This document shows, piece by piece, positions 1 to 5,426 of a DNA stretch of 6,156 nucleotides. The notes beneath the pieces are model-generated. The model worked only from the letters and a program-made list of their open reading frames with translations. It did not search any database and had not been told where the DNA came from. The stretch is from contig JAGSHP010000357.1 of NCBI GenBank assembly GCA_029855925.1, positions 1 to 6,156 on the forward strand, in the 5' to 3' direction. The position numbers and the translations under genes are program-made. Numbering within the stretch: the first letter of the stretch is position 1; every line of letters begins with the position of its first letter. Source of the stretch: Candidatus Thorarchaeota archaeon. GTDB taxonomy: Archaea > Asgardarchaeota > Thorarchaeia > Thorarchaeales > Thorarchaeaceae.

Positions 1-1
1 G

Positions 2-1717
2 TTCGTAGGGTTTCTTGCGGCGGCGGGGATAGGGACTATCTTCAACGTTCTGACACCAAAGGTACTCTCGATCATCATAGACCAGGTCATTCCTACGGGC
101 AGCTTCCCAATGCTAGTGACATATTCGCTGCTCTATCTAGGTCTACTTGCCCTCTTCATGTTCTTCGACATACTGGGCAGGTATGGTGCTGTTCTCTCTG
201 CCCAACGAGCAATCTACGAGCTGAGAAGAGACCTCTACGAGTCACTGATGGAGAAGGACCTCACATTCTTTGACATGAATGAGACCGGGCAGTTGATTGC
301 ACGCGTCACGACCGATGTGACGACCATGAGGGAGTTTCTGGCTTGGGGCTACAGGGTCATCTTCATAGGTATCGCCACACTGATTGGAACATACATAATC
401 ATGTGGTCCATCAGCCCACCGTTGACGATCTATATGCTGGGCGCTCTCCCGGTCATAGCCCTGTTTGGGGTGGCCTTCGCAAAGCACGTACGACCGGTCT
501 TTTACAGGGCAAGGGAGAAGTATGGGGAGCTGAGCTCTGTCCTGGCTGAGAACATTGTGGGAATCAAGGTAGTCAAGTCCTATGCTGCGAGCAAGAGAGA
601 GAGTCAGAGAGTGGAACAGCACAATGAGGAGTTCAGACGAGTTGTGACAAGAGCCTATCGTCTGGCGTCCCTGTATCAACCACTACTTCCTGCACTTCTC
701 GGAGTCGTCACGGGAGCACTGATCTACTTTGGCGGTAGCTCGGTCATCACAGGCACACTGACCGATGGCGAGTTCGTGGCATTTGTGGCACTGATTGGAA
801 TGCTTGTCCTTCCGGCGAGGTTCCTCAGTTGGGGAATTGGGATGTATCAACGGGCATCTGCCGCGGGCGAGAGAACGTTCTTCATTCTGGACCACGAGGA
901 CCTGATTGTAGACCCTCCCGATCCAGTTGAGATTGACGGAATGAACGGAAGCGTCGAGTTCGAGAACGTCACATTCAGTTATGATGGGGACAAGCCCATT
1001 CTTGATGGGGTCTCGTTCAAGGTCGATGCAGGACAGATTGTGGCACTGCTTGGTGGCACAGGCTCGGGAAAGACAAGTCTGGTGAACCTGATCCCAAGGC
1101 TCTACGATGTGACTGGTGGTCGCGTGCTTGTTGATGGAGTAGATGTGCGAGACTACAGAATCAGAGAACTTCGCAAGAACATTGCAATGGTGCATCAGGA
1201 GCCATTCCTCTTCTCGACCACCATCAGGGAGAACATAGCATTCGCCCGTCCAGATGCCACTGATGAGGAGATAGAAGAGGCTGCTAGAGCGGCAATGATC
1301 CACGACTTCATAGTAAGTCTTCCAGACGGTTATCAGTCAATAGTTGGTGAACGAGGGGTCACTCTCAGTGGCGGACAGCGTCAGAGGATTGCCATTGCCA
1401 GGGCACTTCTTGCAGACCCGCGAATACTGGTGCTTGATGACTCGACAAGTTCGGTGGACGCCAAGACCGAGCTTATGATTCAGGAGGCGCTTGAGAACCT
1501 CATCAAGGGGAGGACTACATTCATCATAACCCATCGCATGAGCACAATACGGAATGCGGACCTCATTGTTGTCATGGAGAGAGGCAAGATTGTCGAGATT
1601 GGCTCACACGAGGAGCTCATTGCCTCTGGTGGGATCTACGCGGACATTCATCACACGTTGACGAGCATGGAAGTGCTTGCTCAGCAGGAGTCATCACCAC
1701 GGGGGGAGATTGCATGA
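2..1717 (+). CDS. ABC exporter half-transporter, subunit 1 (degenerate-site subunit), 5' partial
   Basis: This is a type IV ABC exporter subunit, with six membrane helices followed by an ATPase domain, acting in the cytoplasmic membrane to export drugs, lipids or peptides; the substrate cannot be told. The frame is open from base 2, and codons 2-109 encode a typical first helix and loop, so the ATG at 110 is internal and the true start lies outside. There are 571 visible residues, so only a few dozen are probably missing. Counting from base 2, membrane segments lie near 1-27, 37-62, 118-160 and 225-282, and the nucleotide-binding domain starts near 317. Walker A is GGTGSGKT (351-358), the Q-loop lies in HQEPFLF, the signature is LSGGQRQR (455-462), Walker B is ILVLDD and the H-loop His is 511. 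The usual catalytic Glu after Walker B is Asp480 (bases 1439-1441), which marks the degenerate-site partner of a heterodimer, as in TM287 or BmrC. The stop overlaps the next gene's start. Family is certain; substrate is unknown. Confidence 0.96.
   Translation, partial: FVGFLAAAGIGTIFNVLTPKVLSIIIDQVIPTGSFPMLVTYSLLYLGLLALFMFFDILGRYGAVLSAQRAIYELRRDLYESLMEKDLTFFDMNETGQLIARVTTDVTTMREFLAWGYRVIFIGIATLIGTYIIMWSISPPLTIYMLGALPVIALFGVAFAKHVRPVFYRAREKYGELSSVLAENIVGIKVVKSYAASKRESQRVEQHNEEFRRVVTRAYRLASLYQPLLPALLGVVTGALIYFGGSSVITGTLTDGEFVAFVALIGMLVLPARFLSWGIGMYQRASAAGERTFFILDHEDLIVDPPDPVEIDGMNGSVEFENVTFSYDGDKPILDGVSFKVDAGQIVALLGGTGSGKTSLVNLIPRLYDVTGGRVLVDGVDVRDYRIRELRKNIAMVHQEPFLFSTTIRENIAFARPDATDEEIEEAARAAMIHDFIVSLPDGYQSIVGERGVTLSGGQRQRIAIARALLADPRILVLDDSTSSVDAKTELMIQEALENLIKGRTTFIITHRMSTIRNADLIVVMERGKIVEIGSHEELIASGGIYADIHHTLTSMEVLAQQESSPRGEIA
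1250..1270 (+). repeat. 21-bp exact direct repeat shared by the two ABC genes (second copy 3073-3093)
   Basis: The same 21 bases occur at 1250-1270 and at 3073-3093, in the same reading frame of the two paralogous ATPase domains. They encode the PDATDEE segment just after the Q-loop helix. Identity is exact at synonymous positions too, although the two genes differ at many third positions on both sides. It is a coding repeat, not a mobile element. Confidence 0.8.
1701..1708 (+). promoter_or_regulatory. Ribosome binding site for ABC subunit 2
   Basis: A purine run, GGGGGGAG, ends 5 bases before the ATG at 1714 and lies in the last codons of subunit 1. It supports that ATG as the true start. 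Together with the ATGA overlap it suggests translational coupling of the two subunits. Confidence 0.6.
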
Positions 1718-3504
1718 GCAGTTCACTGGACCGACAGGATGATCCCGATGCGCGAACGTATGACTATACAGATAGTCAATTGATGGGGCGAATGGTCCGA
1801 TACTTGCGCGTGTATCGTGCAGCCTTTGCTGCTGTTGTCATCTTGGTCATACTCAACATCTCTACAAGTATAATCAGTCCATTTGTTCTGAGATATGCCA
1901 TCGATGTGGACTTCGCCAGTGGAAACCTCTCAGCTCTTGCCCAGACTGCATTGCTCTACGTGGCTCTGCAGATCATCGTATGGCTCACAGGATACGGCAT
2001 GAACTACGTTATGGCAGGGATGGGACAACGGGCTATATTCAATATTAGACAGGACCTCTACAGGCGATTGCAAGTGATGTCACAGGACTTCTATGACAAG
2101 TCCGCGAGCGGTAGAGTCATCAGCCGACTCACAAATGACATTGACCGAATGGCTGAACTGCTGAATGGGGGTCTCATCAGTACCTTTGCACAGATCTTCA
2201 TCGTCATTGCAATCAGTGTTGTCATCTTCTCGGTCGATGTGCAACTAGCCCTGGTCACGCTATCTGTTGTACCAATACTACTCGTCTCCACCATCTACTT
2301 CCGTAGGCGCCTCAAGGAGGCGTATCGTAAGACCAGAAAGACCATCTCTGTCGTGACCTCGAGTCTCGCTGAGAGCATCTCGGGCGCAAAGGTCACGAAG
2401 AGCTTTGCACGCGAGACAGAGAACATTGCCCAGTTTGATGAGGTGATCACAATCGATTACCGGGCAAATGTTGAGGCTGGAAAGGCACAGGCCACATTCT
2501 TTCCGGTGATACGTTTCATCAGTGGAATTGGCATCTTTCTCATTCTTGTATTTGGTGGACTTCGACTGATGGATGGGACCTTGACCCTGGGCACCCTTGT
2601 TCTCTTCATTCAGTTCACTCAGCAGTTCTTCAGACCCATTCTTGTCATCGCAAACTTCTACACGAACGTTCAGAGTGCATTTGCAGGAGCGGAGAGGGTA
2701 TTCAACGTCATCGATGCAGAACCAAGTGTGAAGGACAGGACTGACGCAATCGATCTCACGGATGTGAAGGGTCACATTCGCTTCAGGAATGTGACATTTG
2801 GATATGATCCAGACACCCCAATTCTAGACAACTTCAATCTCGAGATTCAACCCGGAGAGACCGTCGCTCTTGTCGGAAACACAGGGGCAGGAAAGACGAC
2901 AGTTGTCAGCCTACTGAATCGGTTCTATGATGTGCAGAGCGGATCCATTGAAATAGATGGGGTCGATATCCGGTCAGTCAGACAGGAGTCTCTTCATTCG
3001 ACCATTGGACTTGTTCTTCAGGAGCCGTTCCTGTTCATGGGCACAGTCAGGGACAATATCAGATATGGGAGACCAGATGCCACTGATGAGGAGGTGTTGT
3101 CCGCGGTAAAGACCATAGGCGCACTCCCGATCATACAGGGTCTCCAAGATGGTCTTGATACTCAAGTGGGTGAGCGTGGAGGGAGACTGTCTGAGGGTGA
3201 GCGTCAACTCATCAGCTTCGCGCGGGCATTGCTCGCAGATCCACGCATTCTCGTTCTTGATGAGGCGACGAGCTCTGTTGATGTGTATACAGAATATGCC
3301 ATCCAAAAGGGAATGAGGTCTTTGCTCAAGGGCCGAACCTCCATAGTCATCGCTCACAGACTCTCAACCATTGTAAGTGCCGATCGCATTCTTGTGCTGG
3401 AGGCAGGAAAAATAGTAGAAGAGGGAACACATGCCGAACTAATGGCATGTGGTGGTAAGTATCATTCCCTCTATAGTCTTCAGTTGCAGTCGAGACCTGC
3501 CTAG
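1714..3504 (+). CDS. ABC exporter half-transporter, subunit 2 (canonical catalytic Glu)
   Basis: This complete 596-residue subunit has normal length for the family and is the expected heterodimer partner of the preceding gene. Membrane segments lie near residues 32-60, 74-100, 150-197 and 264-315, and the ATPase domain starts near 350. Walker A is GNTGAGKT (388-395), the Q-loop lies in LQEPFLF, Walker B is ILVLDE with catalytic Glu517, and the H-loop His is 548. The signature is LSEGERQL (492-499) instead of LSGGQ. In heterodimeric exporters of the TM287/288 and BmrCD type, the altered signature of this subunit pairs with the Asp-bearing Walker B of the partner to form the non-hydrolysing site. 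Here both changes fall on that same composite site, so the pair is consistent with one active ATPase site. The start has a good Shine-Dalgarno match and overlaps the upstream stop by 4 bases. Its TAG stop overlaps the stop of the convergent gene. Substrate is unknown. Confidence 0.97.
   Translation: MSSSLDRQDDPDARTYDYTDSQLMGRMVRYLRVYRAAFAAVVILVILNISTSIISPFVLRYAIDVDFASGNLSALAQTALLYVALQIIVWLTGYGMNYVMAGMGQRAIFNIRQDLYRRLQVMSQDFYDKSASGRVISRLTNDIDRMAELLNGGLISTFAQIFIVIAISVVIFSVDVQLALVTLSVVPILLVSTIYFRRRLKEAYRKTRKTISVVTSSLAESISGAKVTKSFARETENIAQFDEVITIDYRANVEAGKAQATFFPVIRFISGIGIFLILVFGGLRLMDGTLTLGTLVLFIQFTQQFFRPILVIANFYTNVQSAFAGAERVFNVIDAEPSVKDRTDAIDLTDVKGHIRFRNVTFGYDPDTPILDNFNLEIQPGETVALVGNTGAGKTTVVSLLNRFYDVQSGSIEIDGVDIRSVRQESLHSTIGLVLQEPFLFMGTVRDNIRYGRPDATDEEVLSAVKTIGALPIIQGLQDGLDTQVGERGGRLSEGERQLISFARALLADPRILVLDEATSSVDVYTEYAIQKGMRSLLKGRTSIVIAHRLSTIVSADRILVLEAGKIVEEGTHAELMACGGKYHSLYSLQLQSRPA
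3408..3451 (-). terminator. Possible terminator of the minus-strand operon inside the ABC gene
   Basis: A perfect 8-bp inverted repeat, CACATGCC (3428-3435) and GGCATGTG (3444-3451), has an 8-base loop. It starts 50 bases past the stop of the minus-strand operon. On the minus strand it is followed by a pyrimidine-rich stretch and a run of five T (3412-3408). Because the convergent genes share their stop codons, any terminator for either must lie inside the other gene. Archaeal termination depends mainly on U-tracts, so the hairpin may be incidental; it also encodes ordinary conserved ABC residues. Confidence 0.25.
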
Positions 3505-4247
3505 ACGATCCAGTCTGGGTCCCAACCATGTGTTTCGCGACGCCAATCGTGTCGAGGAACTCTCCATCGTGGCAGATGGGGAGGACGACCAATGTCTGTC
3601 CCATGACGCGAAGGCATGCTGATATCTACATCAAAGACCTCGTCATCACAACAACCGCGAGCGTGGTGTGGTGAGGTCTCAAGTACGCCGCCCCGTCGTC
3701 CGAATATTCGGATGCCGTTCTTCCCAATTTGAACAAGGGAATTACTTCCAACAGCATAGGTCAGATCTTGGTACACAAGAACGAGCTTCTCATTACTGAG
3801 AACAAGTACCAGGCCCGAACTCGTGACTGTGTGGCCGATGAGAATTGTCGTCCCTAAAGAAGGCACTCTTGTCTTGTTGAACTTGGTTTCCTCCAGAATG
3901 GCTGACGCCTTCTCGCGAAAACTGGTAGCATCCTGAATTCCAGCCGTCTGTAGATCGTCGGGACTTGCCTCTTGCGACGCCTCGTCCATGTTCACTTGAC
4001 CAAGGATTATGTGAAATCCCTCAAGTTCATCAGTGATGGACTCCCCAACTGCACCAGCATCGGTCTCTGCAATCACGTCAACCGCTATGCGGGCATTTCC
4101 GAGGATCACTATTCCAACGACCTTCTGTTCGTGAAGCAAGTGCGCCCAGAGGGAGTGCGGTTGGAGTTCCACGACTGCCTTCTCAGTCGATAGTGGCTGG
4201 CATTGACGAGTAGTCACCATCACGGTGGAATCGACATCGAGGTTCAT
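3501..4247 (-). CDS. Unrecognised 248-residue protein, coupled to the wHTH regulator
   Basis: I do not recognise this protein. It has no signal peptide or convincing membrane helix, so it is probably cytoplasmic. Residues 24-84 alternate short hydrophobic strands with charged turns (KVVGIVILGNARIAVDVIAE, then EGFHIILG). Residues 85-125 are helical and acidic. Residues 130-185 return to strands (TTILIGHT, GLVLVLSN, KLVLVYQD, GIRIFG), suggesting a mainly beta domain. The tail, 191-248, is rich in His, Arg, Pro and Trp, with a CC pair at 199-200 and four Trp near the end. The ATG follows the regulator's stop without a gap (TAGATG), and an AGGAGG lies 11 bases upstream, so translation is probably coupled. 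This coupling implies a job tied to the regulator, such as ligand sensing or binding to it (inference). Its stop overlaps that of the convergent ABC gene on CTAG. It is most likely real, because of the tight packing and an uninterrupted frame. Confidence 0.8.
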   Translation of the reverse strand: MNLDVDSTVMVTTRQCQPLSTEKAVVELQPHSLWAHLLHEQKVVGIVILGNARIAVDVIAETDAGAVGESITDELEGFHIILGQVNMDEASQEASPDDLQTAGIQDATSFREKASAILEETKFNKTRVPSLGTTILIGHTVTSSGLVLVLSNEKLVLVYQDLTYAVGSNSLVQIGKNGIRIFGRRGGVLETSPHHARGCCDDEVFDVDISMPSRHGTDIGRPPHLPRWRVPRHDWRRETHGWDPDWIV

Positions 4248-5123
4248 CTACCAGTCATCCTCCTCTTCCTCGGAATCAGGCGATAGTTCGAACTCGTCAT
4301 CAGTGTCCTCTACAGGCTCGTCGGGTTCTTGCCCTCTGTTGTTGACCTCATCGGTCACGTCCGGCTCCTCCTCGATGCTGTGATCCTTGCCGGTCTCCTC
4401 GAGGGGCGTCTGCTCACGTTCCACTTGGCTCGTCAACCACTGGGACAGACGGTACGCCAGACGACCAGGAACTGTGATGTGGTACGTTCCGCGCACTGCA
4501 CCCTTGATAATATAACCTGCATCAATTAGTGGCGTGAGGTGGTGCGTCAGAGAGCTCCCCGTCTTTCCGATATAGGACTCGATGTCATTGAAGCTCTTTG
4601 GTCCGTCCTTCAGATAGTCAAGGATTCTAAGTCGTTCCACGTTCCCCAGAGGACTGATAACTCGAGCAATCCGCTCCGGCGGAATTGATTCAACTGCCTT
4701 TCGCCTCTTGAGCCTGCTCTTGGAGAGAACACGACGACCCGGGGGACCGCGCACACGGATATCTATTGGTTTGATACTAGACATCGCTACTCGAATCTGC
4801 TCTCCGAGCCCAGTCATCATGTCCTCAAGGCTCTCTGCCAGCGACTCCAGATCAATCACGGTTGGTGGTGGTTCTGGAGGGTGAGGGGGCCTGTGTCTGT
4901 GGGGTGGCCTGGGAGGGGCCCTGCGATGGGGTGGCTCATGGGGAGGAAACTCTCTTCGAGGCGGTCTCCTACGTGACTCACTTCGATCCGCTTGCACTGC
5001 CTCTCTCTGTCTTCGCAATTCTTCAAGCTCTTCTCGTAGAGACTCTTTGATTGCACGGATCTCTTCTAACTCGCGTCTTAGTTCATCTTTTTCATCAGGC
5101 ATTTCTTTCACCATAGTCATCAT
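4248..5123 (-). CDS. ArsR-like winged-helix regulator with coiled-coil, Pro-rich linker and acidic tail
   Basis: This is a probable DNA-binding transcription regulator of 291 residues, about three times the size of a plain ArsR protein. In order: residues 10-47 form a very charged coiled coil (RRELEEIRAI, REELEELRRQ), probably for oligomerisation. Residues 48-88 are a Pro/Arg/His-rich linker. Residues 89-115 are an amphipathic helix. Residues 120-145 are basic. Residues 147-232 are the wHTH, with the ArsR-type opening SPLGNVERLRILDYL (157-171), a second helix SFNDIESYIG, a recognition helix TGSSLTHHLTPLIDAGY (188-204) and a wing at GAVRGTYHITVPG. Residues 233-291 are an acidic disordered tail ending EEEEDDW. 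No Cys is present, so classic ArsR Cys-thiolate metal sensing is unlikely; the linker His could bind metal, but that is speculation. The start at 5123 is the first of four nearby in-frame ATGs (5123, 5120, 5114, 5102) and suits the TATA distance. GTACAGTT sites around the promoter suggest autoregulation. Confidence 0.9.
   Translation of the reverse strand: MMTMVKEMPDEKDELRRELEEIRAIKESLREELEELRRQREAVQADRSESRRRPPRREFPPHEPPHRRAPPRPPHRHRPPHPPEPPPTVIDLESLAESLEDMMTGLGEQIRVAMSSIKPIDIRVRGPPGRRVLSKSRLKRRKAVESIPPERIARVISPLGNVERLRILDYLKDGPKSFNDIESYIGKTGSSLTHHLTPLIDAGYIIKGAVRGTYHITVPGRLAYRLSQWLTSQVEREQTPLEETGKDHSIEEEPDVTDEVNNRGQEPDEPVEDTDDEFELSPDSEEEEDDW
4259..4264 (-). promoter_or_regulatory. Shine-Dalgarno-like AGGAGG for the 248-residue gene
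   Basis: On the minus strand AGGAGG lies in the acidic C-terminal codons of the regulator gene, 11 bases before the ATG at 4247. The spacing is long, and the purine richness also follows from Glu/Asp codons, so this may be coincidental. It could still assist restart at the TAGATG junction. Confidence 0.4.
4876..4956 (+). repeat. G-run tract opposite the Pro-rich linker codons
   Basis: The plus strand carries runs of three to five G at 4879-4881, 4885-4889, 4901-4904, 4911-4913, 4915-4918 and again near 4928 and 4940. It is low-complexity DNA arising from CCC, CCT and CCA proline codons on the minus strand. Loops between some runs are longer than the usual quadruplex rule, so structure formation is only possible. 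The plus strand is the template for the regulator gene. Confidence 0.5.
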
Positions 5124-5133
5124 TATTACTACT

Positions 5134-5144
5134 ACTGTACAGTT
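5134..5144. promoter_or_regulatory. Candidate operator 1: ACTGTACAGT palindrome plus T
   Basis: ACTGTACAGT at 5134-5143 is a perfect 10-bp palindrome, and 5137-5144 reads GTACAGTT, the octamer repeated at 5174 and, inverted, at 5388. It lies between the TATA element and the start codon of the regulator, over the expected transcription start, where a bound protein would block initiation. That it is the regulator's own site is inference. Confidence 0.5.
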
Positions 5145-5153
5145 CTACATTTC

Positions 5154-5168
5154 CTTATAAGTTTTCGG
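5154..5168 (-). promoter_or_regulatory. Archaeal BRE/TATA promoter of the regulator operon
   Basis: Read on the minus strand this is CCGAAAAC directly followed by TTATAAG, a good purine-rich BRE and TATA box. The TATA centre lies about 35 bases before the ATG at 5123. Initiation some 25 bases downstream of TATA would leave a leader of only about 5-12 bases. No Shine-Dalgarno motif precedes the gene, which agrees with a very short leader. CTTATAAG (5154-5161) is itself palindromic and could be read in both directions, but the plus-strand side lacks a good BRE. Confidence 0.65.
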
Positions 5169-5173
5169 TAAAA

Positions 5174-5181
5174 GTACAGTT
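5174..5181. promoter_or_regulatory. Candidate operator 2: GTACAGTT
   Basis: This is an exact copy of the octamer in candidate operator 1, 37 bases away in the same orientation. The two sites flank the BRE/TATA element of the regulator operon. This copy also lies between the palindromic TATA and the ATG of the small plus-strand ORF at 5183. Confidence 0.5.
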
Positions 5182-5182
5182 T

Positions 5183-5314
5183 ATGGCTCGAGAGAAATGG
5201 GACCTGCCTGCGTATGCTCAATCAGCTGAAACCGCAATATCGAATTTCATATCAAGGAAAGATGCCCGTAGTAGTGAAGTGACTCATTCAATGTTTCGAT
5301 TGACTCAATTCTAA
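5183..5314 (+). CDS. Possible 43-codon leaderless ORF, function unknown
   Basis: ATG at 5183 to TAA at 5312-5314 encodes 43 residues starting MAREKWDLPAYAQSAETAIS. The ATG lies about 25 bases downstream of the centre of the palindromic TATA (5154-5161), the distance expected for a leaderless archaeal transcript. Composition looks protein-like (mixed helix-forming and charged residues), but there is no recognised motif. The same frame stays open past the TAA for another 20 codons, 5315-5374, before TAA at 5375. It could therefore be a real small protein, the remnant of a longer gene with an acquired stop, or chance. The missing BRE on this strand argues for caution. Confidence 0.3.
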   Translation: MAREKWDLPAYAQSAETAISNFISRKDARSSEVTHSMFRLTQF

Positions 5315-5372
5315 CTAGTTATGCAGTGGACACCGGCACGAGAAGCGTCATCACAGGAAACAATTAGAGCTG

Positions 5373-5380
5373 TTTAAATA
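5373..5380 (+). promoter_or_regulatory. TATA-like promoter of the truncated 3' gene
   Basis: TTTAAATA lies about 50 bases before the ATG at 5427, preceded by a purine-containing stretch (AATTAGAGC) that could serve as a BRE. Initiation near 5402-5405 would leave a leader of about 25 bases containing AAAGG shortly before the ATG. The inverted octamer at 5388 falls between this TATA and the expected start site. Confidence 0.45.
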
Positions 5381-5387
5381 AACACAT

Positions 5388-5395
5388 AACTGTAC
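5388..5395. promoter_or_regulatory. Candidate operator 3: AACTGTAC (inverted GTACAGTT)
   Basis: This is the exact reverse complement of the octamer at 5137-5144 and 5174-5181. It lies about 10 bases past the TATA-like element of the 3' gene, before the expected transcription start, a classic repressor position in archaea. It suggests shared control of the regulator operon and this gene. Confidence 0.45.
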
Positions 5396-5426
5396 CTCCC
5401 TTGAAACGAATAGTTGTAAAGGTTGG

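Noticed and set aside
110..112. ATG at 110 as the start of ABC subunit 1
   Set aside because: The frame is open back to base 2 and encodes a typical first membrane helix and loop (for example LTPKVLSIIIDQVIP), so the ATG is internal.
683..1303. 206-residue minus-strand frame
   Set aside because: It lies wholly antisense to conserved ABC coding sequence, is Cys/His-rich without pattern, and has no promoter or ribosome site; it is a shadow of the ABC gene.
3347..3604. 85-residue minus-strand frame across the convergent junction
   Set aside because: It overlaps the ends of two better-supported genes in another frame and shows no motif.
5321..5377. 18-codon ORF MQWTPAREASSQ... after the small ORF
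   Set aside because: It is in the same frame as the 5183 ORF beyond its TAA; too short and without start signals. It is kept only as a possible extension of a decayed gene.
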